A stretch of 64,000 nt of DNA from Marinirhabdus gelatinilytica (GCF_003353425.1 NZ_QRAO01000003.1:173088-237087); one strand, 5' to 3'; positions 43,434 to 53,143 are shown, counted from the stretch's first letter. Numbers and translations: made by a program. Notes: generated from the letters alone by a model not told the origin.

Positions 43434-44069
43434 ATGTCAGGAATATTAGAATTACTCAATAGCGACCTAGGAAAACAAATCATTGGCGGCGTAAGCCAAG
43501 AAACAAACCAACCAGCAGATAAAACAGCAAATGTAGTCTCTATGGCCCTACCCCTCTTAATGGGAGCCATGAAGCGTAATGCAAAAACCCCAGAAGGTGC
43601 TGCAGGACTTATGGGTGCTTTAAACAACAAACACGACGGAAGCATCCTCGACAATCTGGGTGGCTTTTTTGGCGGTGGTGTAAACGAGGAAGCAAAACAA
43701 GATGGCCTTGGAATTTTAGGTCACGTTTTGGGGGGCTCTCAAAATAATGTAGTAAGCGCTCTGTCCAACAAATCAGGTGTGGATACAGACAATGTGATGA
43801 AAATCTTAACAGTTGTCGCACCCATAGTGTTGGGTTATTTAGGAAAACAAAAGAAGCAGCAAAGCGTGTCCGACCAGAGCGGAATAGGCAATTTGTTGGG
43901 AGGTCTTTTAGGGGGTGGCAACCAGCCTGAGGAACCAAAACAACAATCGCTCATAGAATCTATCTTAGATGGTGACAATGATGGCAGTGTGATAGATGAC
44001 GTAGCAGGAATGGTTTTGGGAGGCAAAAGAGGTGGCGGAGGTCTGCTAGGAGGACTCTTCGGGAATTAA
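43434..44069 (+). CDS. DUF937 domain-containing protein
   Basis: The frame opens at 43401, but ATG at 43434 (MSGILELLNSDLGKQIIGGV) is preferred as the DUF937 pattern starts there; this gives 211 residues. The DUF937 domain covers about 1-160 and includes the repeated helical phrases VSQETNQPADKTANVVSMAL and GLMGALNNKHDGSILDNLG. Gly-rich segments (GNLLGGLLGGG and GGGLLGGLFGN) mark the C-terminal half. It is a YidB-type cytoplasmic protein of unknown function. A terminator follows at 44093. Confidence 0.85.
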   Translation: MSGILELLNSDLGKQIIGGVSQETNQPADKTANVVSMALPLLMGAMKRNAKTPEGAAGLMGALNNKHDGSILDNLGGFFGGGVNEEAKQDGLGILGHVLGGSQNNVVSALSNKSGVDTDNVMKILTVVAPIVLGYLGKQKKQQSVSDQSGIGNLLGGLLGGGNQPEEPKQQSLIESILDGDNDGSVIDDVAGMVLGGKRGGGGLLGGLFGN

Positions 44070-44092
44070 CATTAAACGTTCTCACATATAAT

Positions 44093-44126
44093 AAACGCTC
44101 CAAATTAGTACTTTGGAGCGTTTTTT
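44093..44126 (+). terminator. Terminator after the DUF937 gene
   Basis: A perfect 12-bp inverted repeat (AAACGCTCCAAA at 44093-44104, TTTGGAGCGTTT at 44112-44123) followed by T residues. Confidence 0.9.
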
Positions 44127-44182
44127 GTTAAATGAAGTTAAAACAATCCTTTTAAATTGAGTATTTCGTAAATTTATATGCT

Positions 44183-44611
44183 ATGAAAAATGTTGTTCTC
44201 ACAACGGTAATTATTGTATTATGCTTGGTTGGTTGCAGTACTCCCCAAGAGGTCGCTATGGATACTGGGGCAGAGAGAACACAGAATTTTGAAGAAGAAC
44301 CCATACGCATTGCAAACGATAGTCTGGAATACGAAATTATTATTACAGATCTTGGCTTTCCACGCTTTTTGAATACCCAACCACCACAAGAATATTACGG
44401 AATTGGATTCCTAGAAGGAAAGAACAATTTTTTTGTAGCAGAATACAATCGCAGGGTTTTAAACAACCGCTTTTCAAGAGAACTTTACCCACAGCAAATA
44501 GATTATAACCCCAATGTACACTACGGAAAGGAAGTAAATTACCTTTTATACCAATATTTCAGGTATTTCTCCAGAACATACAACCAAAAATTCCCCGGAC
44601 TTAGAAATTGA
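44183..44611 (+). CDS. Lipoprotein, DUF6146-like
   Basis: A 142-residue lipoprotein: hydrophobic residues 4-16 and lipobox LVGC with Cys18. The mature part has EIIITDLGFPRFLNTQPPQE and VAEYNRRVLNNRFSRELYP, and NPNVHYGKEVNYLLYQYFRY near the end. I recall the pattern as DUF6146, a Bacteroidota family next to DUF6787 genes. The next gene starts with TTG overlapping the TGA stop by 4 bp, so the two are translationally coupled. Function unknown. Confidence 0.75.
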   Translation: MKNVVLTTVIIVLCLVGCSTPQEVAMDTGAERTQNFEEEPIRIANDSLEYEIIITDLGFPRFLNTQPPQEYYGIGFLEGKNNFFVAEYNRRVLNNRFSRELYPQQIDYNPNVHYGKEVNYLLYQYFRYFSRTYNQKFPGLRN

Positions 44612-44910
44612 AAAAGCTTAAACAACGTTGGAACATTACCTCAAACTGGCAACTCACTGTAATATTTATAGTATTTGCCATTACCGGCAGTACTTCTGCG
44701 AAGTTTGCAGGACCTCTCACTGAATTTATTGGCCTAACAAAGGACGCGGGTTGGTATATTTATTGGCCCGTAAGAATTGTGATCATTTTTCCTATATACC
44801 AAGTTTTGTTGGTATTTTTTGGATGGTTGTTTGGTGAGTACCATTTTTTTTGGAACTTTGAAAAAAAAATGCTCCGTAGCATGAAACTGGGTTTTTTACT
44901 GAAAAACTAA
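44608..44910 (+). CDS. Small membrane protein, DUF6787-like
   Basis: A 100-residue protein beginning at a TTG that overlaps the preceding stop (44609-44611); no better start exists. It has two membrane segments (about 16-34 and 50-75: YIYWPVRIVIIFPIYQVLLV) and the end region FGEYHFFWNFEKKMLRSMKL. The same pattern is found next to the DUF6146-like gene in relatives, and the overlap supports a functional pair. The next gene begins one base after its stop. Function unknown. Confidence 0.75.
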   Translation: MKKLKQRWNITSNWQLTVIFIVFAITGSTSAKFAGPLTEFIGLTKDAGWYIYWPVRIVIIFPIYQVLLVFFGWLFGEYHFFWNFEKKMLRSMKLGFLLKN

Positions 44911-45234
44911 ATGGAAACCATTAAACACATAACATCCTCTTTCGTAGCACAACTTCTTGTGCTAGCTATCGTGTTTCCCTCTGTGCTTCAATTTTCACAT
45001 ATTTTTGAAGACCACGAGCACACCTTTTGCGGTAATGTAGAAACACACCTTCACGAGCAGGAACTGGATTGTGATCTTACCATATTTATGTCTACGGTTT
45101 TTCGTTTGGACCACACACCTCTGGGTTTTAAGGTTGTTCCCATCCCAAATGATACTCCAAATAAAAATTATACTTCTCAAGTTTTCAATAACATACCGCA
45201 GTCTAGATCTTTACGCGGTCCACCCATTAGTTAA
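44911..45234 (+). CDS. Small exported His/Cys-rich protein preceding a TonB receptor
   Basis: A 107-residue protein with a hydrophobic N-terminal helix (about 10-27) serving as signal or anchor. Right after it is a cluster of potential metal ligands: HIFEDHEHTFCGNVETHLHE, followed by QELDCD. Eight His/Cys residues occur within about 35. The C terminus is polar. It starts immediately after the DUF6787 gene and ends 41 bp before the TonB-dependent receptor. Together this suggests a periplasmic metal-binding helper. No named family is recognised. Confidence 0.65.
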   Translation: METIKHITSSFVAQLLVLAIVFPSVLQFSHIFEDHEHTFCGNVETHLHEQELDCDLTIFMSTVFRLDHTPLGFKVVPIPNDTPNKNYTSQVFNNIPQSRSLRGPPIS

Positions 45235-45274
45235 CAAGAATTTGAAATAGATTCATTGTAACTAATTTTCCCCT

Positions 45275-47671
45275 ATGAAATTACCCTTTATGCTCCTTCT
45301 GGCATTGGCCAGTACAGGGGCTATATCACAAAATTGTGACCTTACCCTTACCGGTGAGATCATAGACCTCCACGATAGTAGTACCTTATCTGGAGCCACT
45401 ATTATTATTGCTGAAACCGAAGATGCCGTTGTAAGCAATCTCGATGGCTCTTTTACAATTTCAGGTTTGTGTCCTGGCACATACAATGTACAGGTTTCCC
45501 ACCCTGAATGCGCCACAAGGGCATTTAGTTTTGAAATTTCTGAAAACACCTCACGCACCTTCAGGCTAGAGCACCATTTGGAAGAATTGAACCAAATTAT
45601 AGTAAAAGGTTCCAGCTATGTTACCAAGACTGAAACATTGCTCGAAAACAGGATTGAGACTGAAACCCTTGAAAGTTTCAGCAATGCTTCTTTAGGAGAT
45701 GCACTAAAGACTATAAGTGGGGTTTCCTCATTGAACACAGGTAATGCAGTGGTAAAGCCCGTAATCAACGGGTTGCACAGTAGCCGTATTACCATTGTGA
45801 ACAACGGGGTGCGACAGCAGGACCAAGAATGGGGTGCAGAACATGCACCTAATATAGACCTCAATACCGCAGGAAGCATTACGGTACTCAAAGGAGCTTC
45901 GGCTTTGCAGTTTAGCGGCGATGCCATTGGGGGCGTTGTGGTTTCAGAGCCTGCTAGGGTAGCCATTAAAGATTCTTTGTATGGAAAGACCCTCCTTTCT
46001 GCGCAAACCAATGGTCGTGGAGCAACATTTACCACGGTACTTACCAAAAGTTTCTCTAGTGGATTTTACAGCACCGTACAAGGAACGCTAAAACAATATG
46101 GCGACTTTGAGGCCCCGGACTATGTTTTGACCAATACCGGTACGGAAGAACGTGATTTTTCGGTGAATGTTGGGATCAATAAAATAAAGTACGGCTTAGA
46201 GGGGTATTACTCCTATTTTGAAAATACCCTAGGTATTTTACGGGCGTCACATGTAGGTGGAGCACAAGACCAAGTTGCAGCTATAAACAGTGATACCCCT
46301 TTGGTAATTAGAGACTTTACTTACAATATTGACGTCCCCAGACAGGAAGTAACCCATCATTTGGCAAAACTTTCAGGTTTTGTACAGTTGGACAATGTGG
46401 GAAAACTATCGCTACAATATGATTTTCAGCAAAACAATAGGTTTGAGTTTGATGTGACCAGAATTGATGATGGAATCCCATCTGTAGATCTGGAGCTAAC
46501 CACACACAATCTTATGTTGAGCCTAGAAAGTGATCTTTCGGGAAAAACCAGCACCAAGTTTGGTTTGGTAGGAAATTTCCAAGAAAACTTTGCAAACCCT
46601 GCGACAGGTGTGCGCAGGTTGATACCAGATTATGAGCAATACAAACTTGCTGCCTTTGGAATAGCAGACACCCAACTTACCGAGAAACTAACAGCAGAAC
46701 TTGGATTTAGGTTTGACTATACCTATATGGACACCTTTAAGTTTTACCGAACCTCCTTTTGGGAAGCACGCGGGTACGACGAGCAGTTCCCAGAATTGGT
46801 CGTGGAAGAGTTCAATAATCAAATTCTCACCAATCCAGAGTTGGATTTCGGTACTATTTCTGCAACGGCAGGGATTTCGTATCAGTTGAGCAAAGATTAT
46901 TTTTTGTTTGCTAATTATTCGTTAGCATCACGGGCGCCAAACCCTTCGGAACTGTTCAGTGAAGGCTTGCACCACAGTGCTTCAAGGATAGAGCTGGGAG
47001 ATTTACGGTTTGGACCGGAAATTTCCCAGAAAATAACGAGTGCCCTTCAGAAGAAAGGGAGTGATTTTTCGTTTTCAATTAATCCATACGCAAACTTTAT
47101 AGAAGACTTTATCCTTATTGAACCTACGGGCATTGAACAGACCATCCGTGGGAATTTTCAGGTCTGGGAATATAGACAAACATCTGCAAGGTTATTGGGG
47201 GTTGACACGGACCTACAGTACAAACTTACTGAAGACTTGCACTACAGCAACCAATTTTCATTAGTGAAGGGGTGGGACCGCACAAGGGATCAAGCCCTAA
47301 TAAATATGCCTCCTGCTAATTTGGTGAACGGCATTACCTATGTCCTACCCTGGAAAACACCTGTAAGTATTGGGCTGGATAGCAATTATGTGTTTGAGCA
47401 AAATGAATTTCCGGACAATAATTTTGAAGTCTTTATTCCAGAGACCGATAGTTTTGAGACCGTGGATATAAGTACACCCCCTGCTGCCTATCACCTTATT
47501 GGATTGAGAGCCAGCACTGTATTCAACATACATAAAAACAACAAGTTGAAACTCAATGTAAACGTTTCCAACCTGTTTAATACTTCCTACAGAGATTATT
47601 TGAATAGACTGCGGTATTATGCTGATGATCTAGGAAGAAATATAACCTTACAACTAAAATTCAATTATTAA
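45275..47671 (+). CDS. TonB-dependent receptor, ZnuD-like
   Basis: A 798-residue outer-membrane transporter. A signal peptide covers about 1-19 (cut near AISQN). A carboxypeptidase-like Ig domain (TLTGEIIDLHDSSTLSGATI, about 23-42) precedes the plug, with FSNASLGDALKTISGVSSLN and SSRITIVNNGVRQQDQEWG. In the barrel, SRAPNPSELFSEGLHHSASR and LGDLRFGPEISQK resemble the conserved segment of zinc-uptake receptors such as ZnuD, suggesting metal uptake. It ends in DLGRNITLQLKFNY. It lies in a group with a His/Cys-rich protein upstream and a lipoprotein downstream. The metal and the regulator (for example Zur) are not shown by the sequence. Confidence 0.88.
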   Translation: MKLPFMLLLALASTGAISQNCDLTLTGEIIDLHDSSTLSGATIIIAETEDAVVSNLDGSFTISGLCPGTYNVQVSHPECATRAFSFEISENTSRTFRLEHHLEELNQIIVKGSSYVTKTETLLENRIETETLESFSNASLGDALKTISGVSSLNTGNAVVKPVINGLHSSRITIVNNGVRQQDQEWGAEHAPNIDLNTAGSITVLKGASALQFSGDAIGGVVVSEPARVAIKDSLYGKTLLSAQTNGRGATFTTVLTKSFSSGFYSTVQGTLKQYGDFEAPDYVLTNTGTEERDFSVNVGINKIKYGLEGYYSYFENTLGILRASHVGGAQDQVAAINSDTPLVIRDFTYNIDVPRQEVTHHLAKLSGFVQLDNVGKLSLQYDFQQNNRFEFDVTRIDDGIPSVDLELTTHNLMLSLESDLSGKTSTKFGLVGNFQENFANPATGVRRLIPDYEQYKLAAFGIADTQLTEKLTAELGFRFDYTYMDTFKFYRTSFWEARGYDEQFPELVVEEFNNQILTNPELDFGTISATAGISYQLSKDYFLFANYSLASRAPNPSELFSEGLHHSASRIELGDLRFGPEISQKITSALQKKGSDFSFSINPYANFIEDFILIEPTGIEQTIRGNFQVWEYRQTSARLLGVDTDLQYKLTEDLHYSNQFSLVKGWDRTRDQALINMPPANLVNGITYVLPWKTPVSIGLDSNYVFEQNEFPDNNFEVFIPETDSFETVDISTPPAAYHLIGLRASTVFNIHKNNKLKLNVNVSNLFNTSYRDYLNRLRYYADDLGRNITLQLKFNY

Positions 47672-47685
47672 TTATTAAACTTAAA

Positions 47686-48249
47686 ATGATGAAAAGAATA
47701 AATTTTTTAACCATAGCCATAGTAGCAGTAGTAACACTAGGCTTTATATCCTGTAGTAACGACGATGACACACCCCCGGCTCCTGTAAATGAAGAGGAGG
47801 TAATTACATCGGTTATCGTAACCTTAACTGGAGAAGGTGATGTAGTTGAACTAGAGTCCCGCGATTTGGACGGGGATGGCCCTAACGACCCCGTTGTTAG
47901 CGTTAACGGAACATTTCAAGAAAATATCCCGTATGTAGGTTCCGTACAATTCTTGAATGAAACCGAAAGCCCAGCGGAAGATATCAACGAAGAAATCCTA
48001 GAGGAAGCCGAGGAACACCAAGTATTCTTTGTTTTTGGAGGAGGATTGGACGGTAGCGTAACGTATGGTGACGAGGATAGTAATGGCAACCCAATAGGAT
48101 TGCAATTTACACTGTTGCCAGAATCGGCCAGCTCGGGAACCCTTACAGTAGTGCTAAGACATGAGCCTACTAAGCCAAACGATGGTACTTTGGGAGATGC
48201 AGGAGGAGAGACCGATGTTTCAGCAACCTTTCAGGTAACTATTGAGTAA
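47686..48249 (+). CDS. Acidic lipoprotein downstream of the TonB receptor
   Basis: A 187-residue lipoprotein that starts with ATGATG, 14 bp after the receptor. It has a lipobox FISC (Cys23) followed by an Asp/Pro-rich linker SNDDDTPPAPVNEEE. The mature part shows a beta-sandwich-like pattern with many acidic residues (GDVVELESRDLDGDGPNDPV and AEDINEEILEEAEEHQVFFV). I recall related sequences labelled type 1 periplasmic binding fold superfamily. It is probably a surface or periplasmic partner of the receptor. It ends at a hairpin (48254-48290). Confidence 0.8.
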   Translation: MMKRINFLTIAIVAVVTLGFISCSNDDDTPPAPVNEEEVITSVIVTLTGEGDVVELESRDLDGDGPNDPVVSVNGTFQENIPYVGSVQFLNETESPAEDINEEILEEAEEHQVFFVFGGGLDGSVTYGDEDSNGNPIGLQFTLLPESASSGTLTVVLRHEPTKPNDGTLGDAGGETDVSATFQVTIE

Positions 48250-48253
48250 CGAA

Positions 48254-48290
48254 CAAAAAGGGCTTCAGCAATACAACTGAAGCCCTCTTT
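48254..48290. terminator. Bidirectional terminator
   Basis: A perfect 10-bp stem (AGGGCTTCAG at 48259-48268, CTGAAGCCCT at 48277-48286) with A-rich sequence before and a T-rich one after. It lies between the TonB/lipoprotein unit and the convergent gene at 48309. Confidence 0.85.
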
Positions 48291-48308
48291 ATATACTTTT
48301 ATATTTAT

Positions 48309-48617
48309 TTACTCCACAACCTCAACCTCGATGGTTTGCGGAACGGGGTCTTTCTTCCCTTGCCATACATACGTATACAACCACATAAGGGTAAATGTTG
48401 GGATAATGTCCGATATGGGTAGTATCTCTTCAATAAACACTACTACCGAAGCTATCTTCCCCTGTTCCCCACTATACATATCGCTCATCTTCTTAGCTGC
48501 ATAAGGTGCCCATAGGATATCTAAAAAAGGTCCAATAACAGGAATTGCCATAGTAACCATACCAATAGCATCGAATAAGAGCCCTTTTTTAAGATTTGAA
48601 ATTTTTGTGTTTTTCAT
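48309..48617 (-). CDS. Small membrane protein of unknown function
   Basis: A 102-residue protein with hydrophobic segments at about 12-35 (LLFDAIGMVTMAIPVIGPFL) and 58-86 (VVFIEEILPISDIIPTFTLM), both with Pro residues. There is no signal peptide or recognised domain. Its C terminus (QTIEVEVVE) is acidic. It lies alone between a terminator and folE on the same strand and is read as a separate unit. Confidence 0.65.
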   Translation of the reverse strand: MKNTKISNLKKGLLFDAIGMVTMAIPVIGPFLDILWAPYAAKKMSDMYSGEQGKIASVVVFIEEILPISDIIPTFTLMWLYTYVWQGKKDPVPQTIEVEVVE

Positions 48618-48683
48618 GGTATTCTTGTGTTATAGATTCTACATACCATAACGCAAGAAAGATGCCAGAAATTGTTGTGACAG

Positions 48684-49283
48684 TTAGGACAAATCACTCG
48701 TTATCAACTTCAGGAACTCGTTACGGGTCTCTATTTTTTCAAACTGTCCGCGGAAACCAGAGGTAGTGGTAACACTGTTCTGCTTTTGTACGCCGCGCAT
48801 CATCATACACATGTGGCTGGCTTCAATTACAACGGCCACTCCCTTGGGTTTTAACGTATTGTTGATGCACTCCAAAATATCATGCGTAAGTCGCTCTTGT
48901 ACCTGTAAGCGCCTTGCAAATACATCTACTACTCTGGGTAATTTACTCAATCCCACAATATGACCATCTGGAATATAAGCGATGTGCGCTTTCCCAAAAA
49001 AAGGTAAGATATGGTGCTCGCAAAGGGAATATAGCTCAATATCCTTTACCACTACCATATCATTGTAATCTTCGGCAAACATGGCGCTTTTTAATATACC
49101 TGCAGGGTCTTGGCAGTGTCCCGAGGTTAGAAACTGCATGGCTTTTGCGGCGCGCTCTGGGGTTTTTACAATGCCCTCCCTTTCAACATTCTCCCCAATG
49201 CCCTTTAGGATTTCTGAAAAGTTCTCAGCAAGTTTTGTAGTGGTTTCAATAGCATATTCTTCGGTATTTTTATAACTTCCCAT
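48684..49283 (-). CDS. folE: GTP cyclohydrolase I
   Basis: It opens the imidazole ring of GTP to give 7,8-dihydroneopterin triphosphate, the first step of folate synthesis. The 199-residue length fits. The zinc ligands are in [20 protein letters not shown] (about 87-106), [20 protein letters not shown] (about 112-131) follows, and [20 protein letters not shown] (about 156-175) holds the second Cys and the product-binding region. It is followed by no coupled gene, and msrA lies 7 bp upstream on the same strand, so the two probably share a transcript. Confidence 0.97.
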   Translation of the reverse strand: MGSYKNTEEYAIETTTKLAENFSEILKGIGENVEREGIVKTPERAAKAMQFLTSGHCQDPAGILKSAMFAEDYNDMVVVKDIELYSLCEHHILPFFGKAHIAYIPDGHIVGLSKLPRVVDVFARRLQVQERLTHDILECINNTLKPKGVAVVIEASHMCMMMRGVQKQNSVTTTSGFRGQFEKIETRNEFLKLITSDLS

Positions 49284-49289
49284 GTAGGT

Positions 49290-49817
49290 TTATTTCAATT
49301 TATCTGTGTAGTATTTTTTTAGTTTATTCACTTTTGGATCTATGACGTACTGGCAATAAGGTTGGTTTTTATTTAAGTTGTAATAGTCGTGGTGATCCAC
49401 TTCAGCTTCATAAAAAACGTCCAGCGCATTTACCTCGGTCACAATATCGTTTTCAAAAACGTTTTCTTTCTCAAGTAGCGCAACCATTTGCTCTGCAGCT
49501 TCCCGTTGTGCCTCAGTTGTATAGAAAATAGCACTGCGGTATTGTGTACCCCTATCGTTCCCTTGTTGGTTCAGGGTGGTGGGGTCGTGGGTAGCAAAAT
49601 AGATTTCAAGCAGCTCCTCAACAGTAATTACGGATGGATCATAGGTTATGGATATCCCTTCGGCATGACCGGTACGGCCTTGGCACACCTCACGGTAGGC
49701 AGGGTTTTTTATATTTCCGCCAGTGTATCCTGGGATTACTTTTTCAACTCCCTTTATACGTTGGAAGACAGCTTCCGTACACCAAAAACAGCCTGCTGCA
49801 AAAACTATTTGTTCCAT
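49290..49817 (-). CDS. msrA: Peptide-methionine (S)-S-oxide reductase
   Basis: It repairs oxidised methionine in proteins. The active-site motif is GCFWCTEAVFQR at 9-20 with the catalytic Cys. The following VIPGYTGGNIKNPAYREVCQ and GRTGHAEGISITYDP, and FFATHDPTTLNQQGNDRGTQY-type region, are as in MsrA. It is 175 residues, a typical length. The gene begins ATG with the motif at residue 9. It ends 7 bp before folE. Confidence 0.96.
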   Translation of the reverse strand: MEQIVFAAGCFWCTEAVFQRIKGVEKVIPGYTGGNIKNPAYREVCQGRTGHAEGISITYDPSVITVEELLEIYFATHDPTTLNQQGNDRGTQYRSAIFYTTEAQREAAEQMVALLEKENVFENDIVTEVNALDVFYEAEVDHHDYYNLNKNQPYCQYVIDPKVNKLKKYYTDKLK

Positions 49818-49981
49818 ATCTTTTATAAAACTATCATCAAAGTTACGGGTATGGGGATTTAGGTTTACAAAAAATCGATTTTTTAACTTTTTGTTAGTAA
49901 GCCCAACGAACCCATACTGCTAGATTTGTCTTCTTTTGTTTACTCCATCGTTGGCACAACACATAAATCTAGTTTTTATTA

Positions 49982-52426
49982 ATGGGCAAATTTAATTTAA
50001 GTTTATTATTTCTTTTTATTTCTATTACGCTAACTACTGCCCAAGAAAACCTAACACCAGACAATAGGCCCCACAAAATCCTTAATGCCCAGCGTATCTC
50101 TGAAAGCCCTACAGTAGATGGTGTCCTCAATGATGCCGTGTGGCAGAATATTACCCCCTCCGGGGACTTTAACATGTACCAACCGGGAAATGAAGGGAAC
50201 ATTCCGCAAGAATTCCAAAGCCAAGTTAAAATGGCCTATACGGATAAAGCAATCTATATAGCAGTCTATATGTACGACCCAAATCCAGAGGGCATCTTTA
50301 GACAATACTCACAACGTGATGATGTGTTTGCTCAAGCAGACCGTCTTGCAATTGCCATAAATACCTACAACGATGGCATTAACGAAACCCGTTTTTACGT
50401 AACCAGTGCCGGTACAATTGGAGATTCGCGCGTGAGTAGCAACGATCAAGATTTTGGGTATAATGTGGTATTTTCCTGCCAAATATCCTACGACCAAAAG
50501 GGATGGTATGCCGAGTTTGAAATCCCCTATAACGCATTGCGCTTTCCCGAGAAAGAAATACAGGATTGGAGTATTAATTTTTATAGGGAAATAAAAACAC
50601 GTAACGAAACACACACTTGGAGTTTTATAAACAACAGCATTGGTAAAGAGACCCAGTACAATGGCCTGATAACAAACCTCAAAGATATTGACCCCCCAGT
50701 ACGTCTCACACTATTTCCCTTTGCCCAAGGTGTCATCTCACAATTTGGCGGGGAGACTGAAACCAATGTAAGCGCAGGATTGGACCTAAAATATGGTCTT
50801 AGCGATAGTTTTACATTAGACGCCACACTAATACCAGACTTTGGGCAAGCAGCATTTGACGAAGTGGAATTAAACTTAGGTCCCTTTGAACAAACCTTTA
50901 GGGAAAATAGGCAGTTTTTTTCTGAGGGGATAGAACTCTTTAAAAAAGGAGGTATCTTTTTCTCAAGAAGAATTGGCAATGCTCCATCGGGCATCGCAGC
51001 GTTGGAAGATGAAGAAAAGTTTTTGGAAAACCCAAGTCGAGTTAAACTTTTAAATGCCGTAAAGATCTCGGGACGCACTAAGAACAATCTGGGAATAGGG
51101 GTTCTTAACACAGTTACGGGAAAAACAAAGACCGTAATCCAAGACACTGTTACAGGAGTTATTCGAGAGGTTGTTACAGAGCCCATTTCAAACTATAACG
51201 TTTTTGTGTTGGACCAACAGTTCAATGGAAATAGTTCTATCTCACTTATCAATACCAATGTAACACGCGATGGCAGCTTTAGGGATGCCAACGTCTCGGC
51301 ACTGGCGTTCGATGTAGCAGATAGCGGCAATAATTACAGAACCTCGGGACGCGCTATTGTAAATAATGTAAACGAGCCCAATGGCTTTAAAACTGGGTTT
51401 AGGAGCGAGTTGGACATTTTCAGGATTAAGGGAAACTTTAGGTATCGGGTGGGTCATGACTTTGCCAATAGAACTTTCGACATAAACGACCTAGGAGTAA
51501 ATTTCACCAATAATTACAACAACTTCGTAGCAGGGGTTTCTTATGAAATATTTGAGCCTACAACAGTGTTTAACCGGTATAGATTTTCACTCACTGCAAG
51601 GCACCGAAGATTGTATAAACCTAGCGTACAAACTAGGAATGATTATAGTTTTGACACCTTCTTTTTTACTATCAATAGATTTGCATTTGGCTTAAACGGG
51701 AACTACAGCACAAAGAACAAGGATTATTTTGAGCCCAGGGTAGATGGCCGTTTTGTTATATTTCCCGCAGCGCTGGGGGGAAGAGGATTTATCTCAACAG
51801 ATTTCAGGAAAAAATTTGCATACGACATAGGCGTGGGAGCCCGTGTAGCCTTTAACGACCCCAGTAGGTCGATCTTTGTAGATGTTTCGCCAAGATATAG
51901 GTTCTCAAACAAGTTTGCTATGATACTGAGCTCTGAATATGCCATCAATAATGATGAGTTTGGATATATAGACAATACCGAAGAAGAGATATTTTTCGGT
52001 CAAAGAGACAGAAAAAGTATTGAAAATTCTATTACCGCAAGTTATAATTTTGACCCTTTTAAGGCAATAGACCTGCGTTTCAGGAATTTTTGGAGTACTG
52101 CAGACTATAGTGACAATATCTTTTTTTCACTAAATGAAGATGGTACCAAGGAGGTAACCCCGTATGATATTTCAGAAAACGACCCCAATACCAATTTCAA
52201 TATCTGGAACTTGGATTTGGGCTTCCGGTGGCGGTTTGCTCCTGGCAGTGAGGCTTCCCTTCTCTATCGCAACCAGATCTTTAAAATAGACGAAATGGCG
52301 CAACTTGGTTACGCCGAAAGCCTACAAAATTTATTTGAACAAGACCAGCAGCACACGCTATCATTACGGATAACCTATTTTATAGATTACAACAACGTAA
52401 AATATCTCTTCAACAAAAAAGCGTAG
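49982..52426 (+). CDS. DUF5916 outer-membrane protein with CBM9-like N-terminal domain
   Basis: An 814-residue exported protein. A signal peptide covers about 1-20 (SITLTTAQEN). The N-terminal 200 residues resemble the carbohydrate-binding family 9 domain: TVDGVLNDAVWQNI, YTDKAIYIAVYMYDPNPEG, LAIAINTYNDGINETRFYV and FEIPYNALRFPEKEIQDWS. The rest is the DUF5916 beta-barrel region with ADATL-like segments (TLDATLIPDFGQAAFDEVEL) and a C-terminal strand set (HTLSLRITYFIDYNN). It is common in flavobacteria and possibly a surface glycan or lipid-binding transporter. No TonB box or plug is visible. No partner gene is coupled. Confidence 0.85.
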   Translation: MGKFNLSLLFLFISITLTTAQENLTPDNRPHKILNAQRISESPTVDGVLNDAVWQNITPSGDFNMYQPGNEGNIPQEFQSQVKMAYTDKAIYIAVYMYDPNPEGIFRQYSQRDDVFAQADRLAIAINTYNDGINETRFYVTSAGTIGDSRVSSNDQDFGYNVVFSCQISYDQKGWYAEFEIPYNALRFPEKEIQDWSINFYREIKTRNETHTWSFINNSIGKETQYNGLITNLKDIDPPVRLTLFPFAQGVISQFGGETETNVSAGLDLKYGLSDSFTLDATLIPDFGQAAFDEVELNLGPFEQTFRENRQFFSEGIELFKKGGIFFSRRIGNAPSGIAALEDEEKFLENPSRVKLLNAVKISGRTKNNLGIGVLNTVTGKTKTVIQDTVTGVIREVVTEPISNYNVFVLDQQFNGNSSISLINTNVTRDGSFRDANVSALAFDVADSGNNYRTSGRAIVNNVNEPNGFKTGFRSELDIFRIKGNFRYRVGHDFANRTFDINDLGVNFTNNYNNFVAGVSYEIFEPTTVFNRYRFSLTARHRRLYKPSVQTRNDYSFDTFFFTINRFAFGLNGNYSTKNKDYFEPRVDGRFVIFPAALGGRGFISTDFRKKFAYDIGVGARVAFNDPSRSIFVDVSPRYRFSNKFAMILSSEYAINNDEFGYIDNTEEEIFFGQRDRKSIENSITASYNFDPFKAIDLRFRNFWSTADYSDNIFFSLNEDGTKEVTPYDISENDPNTNFNIWNLDLGFRWRFAPGSEASLLYRNQIFKIDEMAQLGYAESLQNLFEQDQQHTLSLRITYFIDYNNVKYLFNKKA

Positions 52427-52471
52427 GTCGCTTCTAATTTAAATATGTACTTTCGTAAAAACTGAAACCAA

Positions 52472-53125
52472 GTGATACAGGCACATAATATCCATAAATA
52501 CTACGACGACCTCCACGTACTCAAGGGTGTAGATCTTCATATAAAAAAATCTGAAATCGTATCTATCGTAGGTGCTTCGGGGGCAGGGAAAACTACCTTG
52601 CTGCAAATATTGGGTACATTGGACCATTTTTCCGAAGGTGAGCTAAAAATACACAACACCGCAATAGCTACATTAAACCGGAAGGAGCTGGCAAAGTTCA
52701 GAAATGCCTCTTTAGGTTTTATCTTTCAGTTCCACCAGTTACTGCCAGAGTTTACGGCGCTGGAAAATATCTGTATCCCTGCGTTTATAAAGAAAACCCA
52801 AAAACCAGAAGCTGAAAAAAGAGCCAAGCAATTACTGAAATTTTTAGGGCTATCCCACCGCGAAAGCCACAAACCCAATGAGCTCTCTGGTGGCGAACAG
52901 CAACGTGTTGCTGTGGCTAGGGCGTTGATAAACAATCCTGAAATTATATTGGCAGACGAACCCAGCGGTAACCTCGACACCGAAAGCGCGGAAAATCTCC
53001 ACAACCTTTTCTTTAAATTACGTGATGAGTTTGGACAAACCTTTGTTATCGTGACCCACAACGAAGAACTTGCCGAAATGGCCGATAGAAAGCTGGTCAT
53101 GCAGGATGGAGTGATCGTGAGTTAG
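52472..53125 (+). CDS. LolD-like ABC transporter ATP-binding protein
   Basis: A 217-residue ATPase of the MacB/LolD type. The start is GTG at 52472 ([14 protein letters not shown]), supported by the position of the Walker A. The elements are [13 protein letters not shown] (about 34-46), Q-loop [10 protein letters not shown], signature [15 protein letters not shown] (about 137-151), Walker [13 protein letters not shown] (about 157-168) and the H-loop VTHNEEL (about 195-201). The partner permease is not next to it, so it may serve a distant MacB/LolCE-like complex in lipoprotein release. It lies 19 bp before the TIGR02757 gene. Confidence 0.92.
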   Translation: MIQAHNIHKYYDDLHVLKGVDLHIKKSEIVSIVGASGAGKTTLLQILGTLDHFSEGELKIHNTAIATLNRKELAKFRNASLGFIFQFHQLLPEFTALENICIPAFIKKTQKPEAEKRAKQLLKFLGLSHRESHKPNELSGGEQQRVAVARALINNPEIILADEPSGNLDTESAENLHNLFFKLRDEFGQTFVIVTHNEELAEMADRKLVMQDGVIVS

Positions 53126-53143
53126 TGAATTGTGAAGAGTACT

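Noticed and set aside
45616-46047. Minus-strand ORF of 143 codons inside the TonB receptor gene
   Set aside because: It is an antisense frame of a clear receptor gene, has no domain and lacks a promoter; it is a shadow.
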